Assembly: GCA_965116965.1 (NCBI GenBank)
Contig: OZ220743.1
Span: 1,798,001 to 1,862,000 of the forward strand
Source: Aldehydirespirator sp965116965
Lineage (GTDB): Bacteria; Actinomycetota; Acidimicrobiia; Acidimicrobiales; Aldehydirespiratoraceae
Length of the DNA stretch: 64,000 nucleotides
Reading direction: 5' to 3'
A program made the translations under genes and the position numbers. Numbering within the stretch: position 1 is the first letter of the stretch; each line of letters begins with the position of its first letter. Positions 25,313 through 35,035 of this stretch are shown in pieces. The notes under the pieces were generated by a model. That model did not search any database. It was not told where the DNA came from and saw only the letters and a program-made list of their open reading frames with translations.

Positions 25313-25373
25313 CCGTCAGCGTACCTTTGAGAGGCCGAGTGAACGGGTGCCAGACTCCGGTTGGGAGCGGGCG

Positions 25374-25428
25374 CTTAGCGAGGCCGTGTCCCGAGCGGCC
25401 CGTGAGCGAAGCGAACAGGAGCGGGAAT
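25374..25428 (+). repeat. GGCC-rich intergenic repeat, copy 4
   Basis: Upstream of the MFS gene and immediately before the coxL relic. Core GAGGCCGTGTCCCGAGCGG with the GCGAAGCGAACAGGAGCGGG tail. Confidence 0.8.
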
Positions 25429-25445
25429 GACACCCTTGCGACGCG

Positions 25446-26297
<852 letters not shown>

Positions 26298-26312
<15 letters not shown>

Positions 26313-26492
26313 GCAGCGGCCATGGCCGCGATCGGACCGCATTGAGCGGCGCTCCACCACCAATCCGCTGGCTCGTGGCGGAAGGCGGCCACGGATCACG
26401 GCGCGGCTGTCGATGGCGATGACCGCCTCGTAGTCGCCGTACCTCGCATGAGAGTGCGGCGGCGGATGGTCACCGTAGTACATGGTGATCAC
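26298..26492 (-). pseudogene. DUF4160-family fragment
   Basis: Minus strand reads MYYGDHPPPHSHARYGDYEA, then SRAVIRGRLPPRA. This is the DUF4160 core, a small protein usually paired with a DUF2442 protein in TA-like modules. The usual N-terminal strand is short and the C-terminal helix is replaced by unrelated sequence running into the coxL relic. No DUF2442 partner is present. Confidence 0.55.
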
Positions 26493-26600
26493 GGTGCCGT
26501 TTGGCGATCACGGGGAGGCCGCGTACCTGGCCTCTTGCTGTTGTGGCGTTATGGTCGTGGGGTGTCGGGTGGGCTGTTGTCGGGTTTGAGGGGTGTGGGT

Positions 26601-28772
26601 GTGCGGCGGTCGATGGCCGTGTTTGTTGTTGCGGTTATGGCTGCGGCTGGCTTGTCGTTGGGGGCGGGTCCGGTGCTAGCGCAGTCCGGTGGGTTGGAGC
26701 CGAATCTCGGCGCCTATCCCGATGTCGGCGAGGATGTGTACTACTCGGTGCCGGTGGTGGCGTTGCGCGAGGGCGGGGTGTTCGACGGGACCGAGTGCAG
26801 CAGGGGCGGTTTCTGTCCCGATCTGCCGATTGATCGCGTCACGATGGCGGTGTGGGTGGTGCGCGTCCTCGACGGCAGGGCTCCGGCCGCGGTGTCGGGG
26901 TCGAGGTTCGGTGATGTGGACGGGGCCGACTGGCGGGCGGGGCATGTCGAGCGCATGGCTGAGCTCGGGGTCACCGAGGGCTGCGGCGACGGTTCGCGGT
27001 TCTGTCCTGCCCAATATGTGACCCGTGCTCAGATGGCGGTGTTTCTGACGCGGGCGTTCGACCTGCCTGCCGGGCCTGATCCGGGGTTCGCCGATGTCGC
27101 GCCGGACGCCTGGTATGGGGCTGATGTGGCCGCTTTGGCCGCGTCGGGGATCACTTCGGGTTGCGGCGACGGCACCGGGTTCTGCCCGGGCGATTACACG
27201 ACTAGGGCCCAGATGGCGACGTTCCTGTACCGCGCCGCGGCAAGACAGGGCCGGGCCGCGGTCGAGGTCACCGGCTTCGACGACTCGATCGACCTGCAGG
27301 TCACCTACGACGAGCAGCGTTACGAGGCCACCGCCACCTGGCGGGCGCCGCCGGGCAGCCACGGCCCGGTGGAGCACTACGTGTTGCAGTCGCGCACGAT
27401 GCTGACCGACTTCGGGCCCGAGTACACCGCACCGCCCGCGCTAGGCGGCACTGTGGCCACTAGGCGCACGGTCCTGGAGCACTTCGGGGCCGTGTCCTAC
27501 CGGATCGTCGATTCTGAGGCGGGCACGGCCACATACCGGGCGACGGTTCCCGCCCGGACCCACAACCACCTCTACGCGGTGCGGGTGATAGCCGTCTACG
27601 CCAACGGCGACAGGCTGGCCACCAGCGAGGTCAAGGTGCCCAGCGATGTCCGCCGCCTGCGTGATGTCATCTGGGAGAAAATCGTTGAGCCCAACCAGAG
27701 GTCCCAGCCCTGGTTGGCGGATACCTGGATTCACATGAACGACTTCGCCAGATTCGGGCTGGGATTCGGCGCTGGATCCGCCGGTCGAGGTGGCGAATAC
27801 CGCCCCGGTGAGCTGTACCGGAGTTTTTCCGGCGGCCTTACTATTGGGAAAGGAATTCTCCACAACCAAAGCTCTTACTATACTGTGACTGCGATCGAAG
27901 AGATGGGGCATGTCTACACCCTCACCCACTGGATAAACCAAAACCCGGCTTCGGTTGGTATCGGTTCCTTGTATCTGTCTCTGCTATCATTCGATCACGG
28001 CCCCAAGGCAAAAAATCCCACCCGCTGTGGGGCGGGTGAATTATATGGTGATTTGGCGATAATGGTTTTTTGGGACAGATATTCCGATTTCGATGCCGTC
28101 GTGGGACTGCACTACAGGGATGACGGCATCAGCATGTCTGAATGGGATTCTTGTGGGTTTCGTCTTGATGGTGCGACCAAGGCGATGGTGGATGAGGAGA
28201 TTCCCAAAATAGCCAAGAGCGTCTTCATCGATCAAGAAATACCCCAGTGGTTTTACGACACCTATCAAGGGCCGGACGGAGCCATCGACCTCGAGAGGCT
28301 TTGGGCGGACATCACAAAAGGACACGGGGGGTTTATAGCCTATAGCCTGCGCAACGAGTTCGGCGGCTACTGCTCCGAAAAGCAGGTACGTCAATTCATC
28401 GACGGTCGAATCGATGGCATCACCAATCCTTGGAGAGACGGCGGCTGCAAAGACAGTGTAATCATGGAGGGGGAAGATAACGAATATACCGACACGGACG
28501 ATAATGGGGCAGTCGACAGCGGCGTGCCAGTTGAAATACCCACCCCCATAAACTACCCGATGGACTTTCTAGAAAGATTCCGGAGCACTCCAGACAACTG
28601 TTGGGTTGCAGTGAACGGTTATGCTTACGACGTGACTCCCGGACGTGGATATGAATACCCGGGCCCCGGATCGATCACAGACTTGTGCGGGCAGGACGCT
28701 TCGGACCACTTCTCGTCCAACAACATCGAACTGCCCCCGCAGGAGTACGTCGTGGGCTCGATCAGGAGTTGA
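26601..28772 (+). CDS. SLH-domain secreted protein 1
   Basis: 723 residues from GTG 26601, which has GAGGGG 7 nt upstream (ATG 26613 is the alternative). Signal peptide (AVFVVAVMAAAGLSLGAG), three S-layer-homology repeats at about 35-215 (ending GSRFCPAQYVTRAQMAVFLT and GTGFCPGDYTTRAQMATFLY), an FN3-like domain at about 225-345, then a C-terminal domain of unknown type with TAIEEMGHVYTLT, WFYDTYQ and LRNEFGGYCSE. SLH repeats bind wall polymers, so the protein is probably held on the cell wall. The first 1.1 kb is almost identical to 30640-31745; the C-terminal third is more AT-rich and diverged. Confidence 0.82.
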   Translation: MRRSMAVFVVAVMAAAGLSLGAGPVLAQSGGLEPNLGAYPDVGEDVYYSVPVVALREGGVFDGTECSRGGFCPDLPIDRVTMAVWVVRVLDGRAPAAVSGSRFGDVDGADWRAGHVERMAELGVTEGCGDGSRFCPAQYVTRAQMAVFLTRAFDLPAGPDPGFADVAPDAWYGADVAALAASGITSGCGDGTGFCPGDYTTRAQMATFLYRAAARQGRAAVEVTGFDDSIDLQVTYDEQRYEATATWRAPPGSHGPVEHYVLQSRTMLTDFGPEYTAPPALGGTVATRRTVLEHFGAVSYRIVDSEAGTATYRATVPARTHNHLYAVRVIAVYANGDRLATSEVKVPSDVRRLRDVIWEKIVEPNQRSQPWLADTWIHMNDFARFGLGFGAGSAGRGGEYRPGELYRSFSGGLTIGKGILHNQSSYYTVTAIEEMGHVYTLTHWINQNPASVGIGSLYLSLLSFDHGPKAKNPTRCGAGELYGDLAIMVFWDRYSDFDAVVGLHYRDDGISMSEWDSCGFRLDGATKAMVDEEIPKIAKSVFIDQEIPQWFYDTYQGPDGAIDLERLWADITKGHGGFIAYSLRNEFGGYCSEKQVRQFIDGRIDGITNPWRDGGCKDSVIMEGEDNEYTDTDDNGAVDSGVPVEIPTPINYPMDFLERFRSTPDNCWVAVNGYAYDVTPGRGYEYPGPGSITDLCGQDASDHFSSNNIELPPQEYVVGSIRS

Positions 28773-28801
28773 CGCCGCACGGGGGCATAGGAGAGTATGC
28801 G

Positions 28802-29197
28802 TTACTGCTCAGAGCCGATGAGAAGTTGGATGGGCTCGGCGTCGGGGAACGTTACGATGAGTTGAAGCTCGCCGCCGGTAGCCCTTATGAACGAGCGGAG
28901 CGTTGACAGCAGCATGTTGCTGCGGTGTTCCAGTCTCGACACTTCGGACTGGTCCATCTCCAAGAGTTCGGCGAGGGTTGCCTGCGTCAACGCCCGTGCC
29001 CGGCGCACTTGGGCGAGGGTCGCCTGATGCGCGTCGATCTCTGCCAGGGCCGCGTCGAAGCGCGTCCGCGCTCGCGTGTCAGCCGACACCTGGTCGTAGA
29101 GGGTCCGGGGTGTGATCTTGTCCTGCCACGCGTCAGGAGGCACCTCATCGGTTGAGGCATCATCTGCTGGCAGTTGTCTTGTATGTGCTTCCTTCAT
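28802..29197 (-). CDS. Xre-family antitoxin, orphan copy
   Basis: 131 residues from ATG 29197. C-terminal helix-turn-helix TQATLAELLEMDQSEVSRLE followed by a short dimer strand (GGELQLIVTFPD). Almost identical to 41649-42044, which is preceded by a RelE-type toxin gene. Here the toxin gene is absent: the promoter patch CAGTCTAACACATATG sits directly before the antitoxin. No ribosome site is seen, so a leaderless transcript is possible. An orphan antitoxin could still repress the intact module in trans (inference). Confidence 0.8.
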   Translation of the reverse strand: MKEAHTRQLPADDASTDEVPPDAWQDKITPRTLYDQVSADTRARTRFDAALAEIDAHQATLAQVRRARALTQATLAELLEMDQSEVSRLEHRSNMLLSTLRSFIRATGGELQLIVTFPDAEPIQLLIGSEQ

Positions 29198-29232
29198 CTG
29201 ATGCAGTCTAACACATATGCTGTCCAACACAT
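29198..29232 (-). promoter_or_regulatory. Promoter/operator of orphan antitoxin
   Basis: Shared with the region upstream of the toxin at 42684. Two direct repeats AACACATA (in CTAACACATA and CCAACACATA) 14 bp apart, likely Xre-binding sites overlapping the promoter. Followed by a 19-bp direct repeat (29244-29262 and 29290-29308). Confidence 0.45.
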
Positions 29233-29310
29233 AATCCCAATGGGCCGATGGATTGTGCTCTAATGGACCGAGAATTTGTATCCTAGGCAGCCGATGGATT
29301 GTGCTCTACT

Positions 29311-29744
29311 CGGTTCATCCTGACCGGTTCGGCCTCGCCGTCGACGCCCCCCACCCGCACCGGCGCGGGCCGGATCATCAGTGTGCGGATGAGGCCCCTG
29401 GGCCTTTGCGCGACGGCACCCTGCTGGGAGCGTTGTTCGAATCGCTGATAGCGCTCAATCTGCGCGTCTACGCCCAGATGTCGGAGGCGTCGGTGAGCCA
29501 CCTGCGCAAGTGGGGAGGCGAGCGCGAGATCGACTTCATCGTCACCGCCCGCGACGGCCGGGTGGTCGCCGTCGAAGCGAAACTCTCCCAGACGGTCCAG
29601 GATCACGACGTGCGCCACCTCCACTGGCTCCGCCACGAGATCGGAGACGAACTCGCCGACGCGGTGGTGCTCACCACCGGCAGGGAGGCCTACCGGCGCA
29701 CCGACGGCATCGCCGTCGTCCCGGCCGCACTGCTCGGGCCGTAA
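29311..29744 (+). pseudogene. DUF4143 ATPase relic 1
   Basis: One frame gives RFILTGSASPSTPPTRTGAG, the middle of a DUF4143 ATPase, and the other gives the C-terminal nuclease-like domain: GALFESLIALNLRVYAQ, then EREIDFIVTARDGRVVAVEA with the D...E-x-K signature. Walker A, Walker B and the helical linker are gone, and a frame change joins the pieces. It is a different subfamily from the intact gene at 33589. Confidence 0.7.
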
Positions 29745-29813
29745 CGAAGGCCGCCGCCCGGACCCGGCACGAGGTGCCCGCGCAGCAGCCGAGTCCCATC
29801 GGAACCGGCGTGG

Positions 29814-29832
29814 TAGCCTGGGTAAGACTCAG
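29814..29832 (+). promoter_or_regulatory. Operator of RHH-PIN module, copy 1
   Basis: CTGGGTAAGACTCAG, an imperfect palindrome overlapping a -10-like TAGCCT. Copy 2 has the perfect palindrome CTGAGTAAGACTCAG. The fitting ligand is the ribbon-helix-helix antitoxin. Confidence 0.5.
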
Positions 29833-29863
29833 TAACAACAAGGGCCGGGCAGGGGGATCCGCG

Positions 29864-30121
29864 ATGCCGCGAACCACTAGGACCGTGACCTTCTCGCTGC
29901 CGCCTGAGATGGCTGATCGGGTGGACGAGATGATGACGCAGCAGGGGCGCTCCCGCAGCGAGTTCCTGCGGGAGGCGGTGCTCCGCTACATCGAGGAGTG
30001 TGAGTGGAGAGGGCTGCTTCAGTACGGGGAGCAGACGGCCAGGCAGCAGGGGATCGGCCCTGAGGACGTGGCTGCTCTAGTGGAGGAGTTTCGGGCCGAG
30101 TTCGACTCGCCCCGGACATGA
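29864..30121 (+). CDS. Ribbon-helix-helix antitoxin, copy 1
   Basis: 85 residues; AGGGGG lies 8 nt before the ATG. N-terminal RTVTFSLPPEMADRVDEMM is a CopG/ParD-type ribbon and helix, and RSEFLREAVLRYIEE is the second helix. The C-terminal ~35 residues would wrap the toxin. The stop overlaps the PIN gene start (ATGA). Copy at 40533-40790 differs at a few residues only. Confidence 0.85.
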   Translation: MPRTTRTVTFSLPPEMADRVDEMMTQQGRSRSEFLREAVLRYIEECEWRGLLQYGEQTARQQGIGPEDVAALVEEFRAEFDSPRT

Positions 30122-30528
30122 GGGTCGTCCTCGACACCAACGTCATCGTCTCGGGCCTGAACTTCCCCGGAAACGAGCGGATCGTGCTCGAGTTCGCCCT
30201 GAGGGGGCGCTTCGAGCTGTGGCTGTCGCCGCTGATCCTGGCCGAGGTGGGCGGTGTGCTGGTGCGCAAGTTCGGCTGGTCCGAGGATCGCGCGTCCCAG
30301 GCTCTCAGGCTGCTGGGGGAGGCCGCTGCCGTCATCGAGCCCCGCCGGCTCCCCGACACCATCGAGGGCGGCCACCCCGACAATCGCATACTGGAATGCG
30401 CGGCGCAGGCCTCTGCCGATTACCTGGTGACCGGCGACCGGCGGCACCTGCTGCCTCTCGGCGAGCACCACGGCGCGAGGATCGTGAACGCTCCCCGATT
30501 CCTGTCAGAGACAGAAGACCTGGGATGA
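30118..30528 (+). CDS. PIN-domain toxin (COG1569-like), copy 1
   Basis: 136 residues. Begins MRVVLDTNVIVSGL with the first catalytic Asp; then ILAEVGGVL with the acidic residue of the second motif, HPDNRILE and ADYLVTGDRR for the third and fourth. This is a putative toxin RNase that cleaves RNA with Mg2+ or Mn2+. Translationally coupled to the antitoxin by the ATGA overlap. All acidic residues are retained, so it is probably active. Between here and 30640 nothing is recognised. Confidence 0.85.
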   Translation: MRVVLDTNVIVSGLNFPGNERIVLEFALRGRFELWLSPLILAEVGGVLVRKFGWSEDRASQALRLLGEAAAVIEPRRLPDTIEGGHPDNRILECAAQASADYLVTGDRRHLLPLGEHHGARIVNAPRFLSETEDLG

Positions 30529-30704
30529 CTGTCCGGGCAGTGCTGGATTGCCGAGGCTCCCCTGACCGGCCCGAATCCAGCAGCCCGGTGGCGGGCGGGA
30601 ACAGCTCGGCGGTCTGGCGGAGGCGGTGTGCTGGTCGTTGGGTGTTGTGGCGTTATGGTCGTGGGGTGTCGGGTGGGTTGTTGTCGGGTTTGAGGGGTGT
30701 GGGT

Positions 30705-32933
30705 GTGCGGCGGTCGATGGCCGTGTTTGTTGTTGCGGTTATGGCTGCGGCTGGCTTGTCGTTGGGGGCGGGTCCGGTGCTAGCGCAGTCCGGTGGGTTG
30801 GAGCCGAATCTCGGCGCCTATCCCGATGTCGGCGAGGATGTGTACTACTCGGTGCCGGTGGTGGCGTTGCGCGAGGGCGGGGTGTTCGACGGGACCGAGT
30901 GCAGCAGGGGCGGTTTCTGTCCCGATCTGCCGATTGATCGCGGGACGATGGCGGTGTGGGTGGTGCGCGTCCTCGACGGCAGGGCTCCGGCCGCGGTGTC
31001 GGGGTCGAGGTTCGGTGATGTGGACGGGGCCGACTGGCGGGCGGGGCATGTCGAGCGCATGGCTGAGCTCGGGGTCACCGAGGGCTGCGGCGACGGTTCG
31101 CGGTTCTGTCCTGCCCAATATGTGACCCGTGCTCAGATGGCGGTGTTTCTGACGCGGGCGTTCGACCTGCCTGCCGGGCCTGATCCGGGGTTCGCCGATG
31201 TCGCGCCGGACGCCTGGTATGGGGCTGATGTGGCCGCTTTGGCCGCGTCGGGGATCACTTCGGGTTGCGGCGACGGCACCGGGTTCTGCCCGGGCGATTA
31301 CACGACTAGGGCCCAGATGGCGACGTTCCTGTACCGCGCCGCGGCAAGACAGGGCCGGGCCGCGGTCGAGGTCACCGGCTTCGACGACTCGATCGACCTG
31401 CGGGTCGCCTACGACGAGCAGCGTTACGAGGCCACCGCCACCTGGCGGGCGCCGCCGGGCAGCCACGGCCCGGTGGAGCACTACGTGTTGCAGTCGCGCA
31501 CGATGCTGACCGACTTCGGGCCCGAGTACACCGCACCGCCCGCGCTAGGCGGCACTGTGGCCACTAGGCGCACGGTCCTGGAGCACTTCGGGAGGGTTTC
31601 CTACCGGATCGTCGACTCTGAGGCGGGCACGGCCACATACCGGGCGACGGTTCCCGCCTTGACCCACAACCACCTCTACGCGGTGCGGGTGATAGCCGTC
31701 TACGCCAACGGCGACAGGCTGGCCACCAGCGAGGTCAAGGTGCCCAGCGACATCCGCCGGCTGCGTGACGTCATCTGGGAAAAGATCATCGAACCCAACC
31801 AGGACGCCCAACCCTGGTTGGCGGACACCTGGCTCTACATGAACGACAGCACCAGACTCGGGCTGGGCTTTGGACGCGCCAGAGTCGGGATGGTGGGTGA
31901 TTACCCGCGCCCGGACGGGTTGGGGCGAACATTCGCCAGCGCCATCGGCATAGGGGGGAAGGGGATTCTCCAGAACCAAAGCACCTTCTACACCAGCACT
32001 GCGATCGAGGAGATGGGCCATGTCTACACCCTCACCAACGACATAAGCCAATACCCGGCCCCGATCGCCATCGGGCGCCTGTACCTGCACCTGCTCCAAG
32101 CCAACCACGGCGCCGCCGCCCAACAACCGAACCGATGCGGGGTGAGTGAACTGTACGGCGATCTGGCCATAATGGTCCATTGGGACAGGTACTCTGATTT
32201 CGATGCCGTCGTGGGACTGCACTACAGGGATGACGGCATCAGCATGTCTGAATGGGATTCTTGTGGGTTTCGTCTTGATGCCGCGACCAAGGCGGCAGTC
32301 GACGAAGAGATCCCCAAGATAGCCAGAAGCGCGTTCGTCGACCGGCAAATGCCCCAATGGTTCTACGACACCTACCAGAAGACGGACGGGACGATCGACC
32401 TCGAGAAACTCTGGGCCGACATCACAATCGACGGGCCCTCCGGGAGAAGCGTGGAGTTGATCGCCTACGACCTGCGCAACGAATTCGGCGGCTACTGCTC
32501 CGAACAGCAGGTCCGCCAATCCATCGAAGGCAAGGCCACCGGGATAACCACCCCCTGGAGAGACGGCGGCTGCACCGACAACGTTGTCGTAGATGATGAT
32601 GACAGCACCAGTGTGGTGTCAGAGCCGGTGGATGGGGGCCCAACGGTACCGATAGACGGTGAACCCCCCGACATTAGTGAGCTGCTACGGAGTGGGGAGT
32701 ATGGAAGCTACCCATTGGTCTTCCTGCAACGGTTGCGCAACCGGCCCGACAGATGCTGGATAGCCATCAACGGTTACGTCTATGACGTCACGCCCAGAGA
32801 CGGCGGATATGACTACCCGGGGCCCGGCCGAATAACCGATCTTTGTGGTCAGGACGCCTCTGAGCACTTTTCTTCCAATGAATTGACTTATCCCCCCATC
32901 GAGTACCTCAAGGGCTACCTGAGAAACTTCTAG
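30705..32933 (+). CDS. SLH-domain secreted protein 2
   Basis: 742 residues from GTG 30705 with the same ribosome site as paralogue 1. Same order: signal peptide, three SLH repeats, FN3-like domain, and unknown C-terminal domain with TAIEEMGHVYTLT, WFYDTYQ and LRNEFGGYCSE. The promoter-signal-SLH-FN3 part is almost identical to 26536-27640; the C-terminal part is GC-rich and diverged except for a perfectly identical 85-bp island (32196-32280). A wall-bound surface protein; function unknown. Confidence 0.82.
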   Translation: MRRSMAVFVVAVMAAAGLSLGAGPVLAQSGGLEPNLGAYPDVGEDVYYSVPVVALREGGVFDGTECSRGGFCPDLPIDRGTMAVWVVRVLDGRAPAAVSGSRFGDVDGADWRAGHVERMAELGVTEGCGDGSRFCPAQYVTRAQMAVFLTRAFDLPAGPDPGFADVAPDAWYGADVAALAASGITSGCGDGTGFCPGDYTTRAQMATFLYRAAARQGRAAVEVTGFDDSIDLRVAYDEQRYEATATWRAPPGSHGPVEHYVLQSRTMLTDFGPEYTAPPALGGTVATRRTVLEHFGRVSYRIVDSEAGTATYRATVPALTHNHLYAVRVIAVYANGDRLATSEVKVPSDIRRLRDVIWEKIIEPNQDAQPWLADTWLYMNDSTRLGLGFGRARVGMVGDYPRPDGLGRTFASAIGIGGKGILQNQSTFYTSTAIEEMGHVYTLTNDISQYPAPIAIGRLYLHLLQANHGAAAQQPNRCGVSELYGDLAIMVHWDRYSDFDAVVGLHYRDDGISMSEWDSCGFRLDAATKAAVDEEIPKIARSAFVDRQMPQWFYDTYQKTDGTIDLEKLWADITIDGPSGRSVELIAYDLRNEFGGYCSEQQVRQSIEGKATGITTPWRDGGCTDNVVVDDDDSTSVVSEPVDGGPTVPIDGEPPDISELLRSGEYGSYPLVFLQRLRNRPDRCWIAINGYVYDVTPRDGGYDYPGPGRITDLCGQDASEHFSSNELTYPPIEYLKGYLRNF

Positions 32934-33066
32934 GCGCCTTGTGCTATTCGCCTGATCCTGCTCCATGCATTGCTACTACCGCTACTCGTTGCCGATGAGG
33001 CCCTTCTCTCATGCCGCCTTTCAGCGCCGCATCATTGGGCCTCGTCGCAGTCTTCATAATTCACTG

Positions 33067-33072
33067 TAATAT
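33067..33072 (+). promoter_or_regulatory. Candidate -10 box for HicB-like gene
   Basis: TAATAT in an AT-rich patch, 11 nt upstream of the ATG at 33084. This spacing suits a very short leader. No other signal is found in 32934-33083. Confidence 0.35.
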
Positions 33073-33083
33073 ATGGAAGTTCG

Positions 33084-33341
33084 ATGGTTGAGCACGAGTA
33101 CCGCTTTTGGACCGAGTGGTCGGAAGAGGACGGGGAGTGGGTCGGCCTTTGCGACGGGTTTCCCCTGGTCAGCTGGCTCGAGCCGGATCGCGGGGCGGCC
33201 GAGGCGGGGATCCGGGCCGTGGTCGCCGAGACGGTCGAGCATTTGCGGGCGCAGGGCAGGCCGCTTCCCGCACCCGGCGTGAAGTGGCCCCCGCAACAGT
33301 CTGGTCATCGCGGCCGGGCTCCATCGGAGCCGCGGGCATAG
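33084..33341 (+). CDS. HicB-like small protein, orphan
   Basis: 85 residues. MVEHEYRFWTEWSEEDGEWV and LVSWLEPDRGAAEAGIRAVV fit the partial RNase-H-like fold of HicB antitoxins and related DUF1902-type proteins. No HicA toxin is adjacent. The last ~20 codons run into a coxL relic, so the true C-terminus is probably lost. A 21-bp piece of the gene start recurs at 41196-41216 after the second RHH-PIN module. Confidence 0.55.
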   Translation: MVEHEYRFWTEWSEEDGEWVGLCDGFPLVSWLEPDRGAAEAGIRAVVAETVEHLRAQGRPLPAPGVKWPPQQSGHRGRAPSEPRA

Positions 33342-33364
33342 GGGAGTCCGCCACCGCCGGGTAG
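33320..33364 (+). pseudogene. CoxL relic 2 (15 codons)
   Basis: SIGAAGIGESATAG then a stop. It matches IGAKGIGESATVG of the other coxL relics. Too short to have any function; it marks a recombination joint. From 33365 to 33588 no gene is visible. Confidence 0.6.
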
Positions 33365-33500
33365 CCCGACGTTGCTGCGGGGGGTAGTAGGTCACACCGC
33401 GGACCTGCCGGACCGGCCTCGACGGCTGGCGCAGCGGTGGTGCTGGCCGGGGTCTTCCACGGCACGCTCGCCTCTGGCCGGTCCAGGGGCGCCGACAGCT

Positions 33501-33601
33501 CGCTGAGGCTCTGCCGGTCAGCCCTTGCGGCCCCGTCCGGCGCGACCGGGTGCTCCAGCGCCGGCAGCCCCCGCTGAGGCTCTGGTGGTCAGCGGCCCTT
33601 G
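33501..33601. repeat. Imperfect 30-bp direct repeat at 3' end of DUF4143 gene
   Basis: CGCTGAGGCTCTGCCGGTCA at 33501 and CGCTGAGGCTCTGGTGGTCA at 33572, spanning the end of the DUF4143 gene. It looks like a local duplication of the gene terminus. Confidence 0.6.
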
Positions 33602-34887
33602 TCGTCCGGGGCCGCCCAGAGGGAGTCGATGGGGCGGACGTGCAGGCGGTCGCCGACGGTCAGGCGATGCTCGCCGGTGTGCAGGAGTATCCCAGCCCGG
33701 AACGTGCCCGGATTCACCGCGTCGATGCGGTCGCGCAGCCAGGCCACTTGGCGGAGCTGCTCGGCGCGGGGCGAACTGGTGGCCTTCACCTCGACAGCCA
33801 CCAGCGCCCCGTCGGCCCGCTCGATCACGAGATCGACTTCGTGGCCCTCGTGGTCGCGGTAGTGGTGCATCCTGAGCCTGGTGCCCGAGGCCGAGAGCTG
33901 CCGCAGCGCCTCGTTCACCGTGAAGGACTCCAGCAGCGGCCCCGCCGATGGCGAGGTGGGCGCGGTCAGCGAGTCGGGGTCGGCGCCCAGGAGGCTCGCG
34001 GCCAGGCCGGTGTCGGTCATGTGGACTTTGGGTCGGCGCACAGGACGAGACGCTGGATTGCGCGACCACGACGGCAGCCGGTGCATGAGGAACACGGTCT
34101 CCATCCATGCGATGTATGACTCGAGCGTGGTCCTGTCGATCCCCAGCCGGCCCGCCACTGCCTGCACGTTGAGCTCACTGGCTGTGTTGGCCGCGATCCA
34201 CTGCGCCAGCAGCGGCAGCACGGAGCGGCGGCGGAGGTCTCCCAGCGCCACGACGTCCCGCTCGATGACGGTCTCCACGTAGCTCTCGAACCAGCTGCGG
34301 TGCAGGCCCGGACGCAGCGCGACGACTTCGGGGTAGCCGCCGCGGCACACCAGCCGCATGTAGCCGCGCCGACCGGACTGGCTTGAAGCCGGGCTCGGGC
34401 GCACGCCGCCGCCGGCGAGCCCGTCGAACCAGTTCAGCAGCGCCGGCTGTGCGGTGCTGCCGGCGAGTTCGGCTTGCGACAGCGGCCACAGACGCAGGAT
34501 GCGGGCCCGCCCCGCGAGCGACTCGCTGATCGTGGGCACGGTGAGGAAGTCGGTGGAGCCCGTCAGCAGGAAGCGGCCCGGCGTGGGATCGAGGTCCACG
34601 GTCTGCTTGACGGCGCGGACCACTCGGTCACCGCCGAGTTGGACCTCGTCCACTACGAGCGGATGGGCTTGGTCGAGCAGGAATCCCTGCGGGTCGGCCA
34701 ATGCGGCATCGAGGGTGGCCTCGTCGTCGAGCGATGCGTAGGCGCCATGGCGACTCGATGCCACAAGGCGGGCCAGAGTCGACTTGCCGCACTGCCTGGC
34801 TCCATGGAGCACCACGACCCGGAAGCTGTCCAAGGCCTCCTCGACTAGAGGCAGCATCTGACGAGCAACGATCCCCACCCGGGCCAC
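33589..34887 (-). CDS. AAA-type ATPase with C-terminal DUF4143 domain
   Basis: 432 residues from GTG 34887 (a TTG four codons upstream also works). Walker A GARQCGKST near residue 30, Walker B LVVDEVQ near 80, sensor-like FLLTGSTDF, a winged-helix-like middle (AGRLGIDRTTLESYIAWMET), then DUF4143 with the PD-(D/E)xK-like EVDLVIERADGALVAVEVKA. The family is widespread and hyper-duplicated, of unproven role, often near TA genes. It is the only complete copy here; broken copies lie at 29311, 38252 and 40202. Confidence 0.85.
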   Translation of the reverse strand: MARVGIVARQMLPLVEEALDSFRVVVLHGARQCGKSTLARLVASSRHGAYASLDDEATLDAALADPQGFLLDQAHPLVVDEVQLGGDRVVRAVKQTVDLDPTPGRFLLTGSTDFLTVPTISESLAGRARILRLWPLSQAELAGSTAQPALLNWFDGLAGGGVRPSPASSQSGRRGYMRLVCRGGYPEVVALRPGLHRSWFESYVETVIERDVVALGDLRRRSVLPLLAQWIAANTASELNVQAVAGRLGIDRTTLESYIAWMETVFLMHRLPSWSRNPASRPVRRPKVHMTDTGLAASLLGADPDSLTAPTSPSAGPLLESFTVNEALRQLSASGTRLRMHHYRDHEGHEVDLVIERADGALVAVEVKATSSPRAEQLRQVAWLRDRIDAVNPGTFRAGILLHTGEHRLTVGDRLHVRPIDSLWAAPDDKGR

Positions 34888-34919
34888 CCTAGCGCCCAAT
34901 CACAAAAATCGTGGCATAC

Positions 34920-34954
34920 TAATCCTAATTTCATGGTCGCCATAATCCCAATTT
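34920..34954 (-). promoter_or_regulatory. Direct-repeat operator of DUF4143 gene
   Basis: TAATCCTAATTT (34920) and TAATCCCAATTT (34943), a 12-bp direct repeat with exact 23-bp spacing, in the promoter of the DUF4143 gene. The same pair with the same spacing is kept at 39025 and 39048 upstream of the truncated copy. Confidence 0.5.
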
Positions 34955-34988
34955 ATTGAGGATTTGGCGGTAGGCGGTATACGCTATT

Positions 34989-35006
34989 GTTCCCCGCTTG
35001 GGGAAC
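34989..35006 (+). promoter_or_regulatory. Palindromic operator of DinJ-YafQ module
   Basis: GTTCCCC-GCTT-GGGGAAC, a perfect 7-bp inverted repeat 30 nt upstream of the antitoxin start, with CTATTGT on both sides. This is the typical position for RelB/DinJ autoregulation. Confidence 0.6.
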
Positions 35007-35035
35007 AGCTATTGTCTGTCGGGGGAGGTTGAGCA

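Noticed and set aside
23385..25433. 682-codon minus-strand frame spanning the MFS gene and repeats
   Set aside because: Out of frame with MFS, SnoaL and cupin and includes repeat sequence; shadow.
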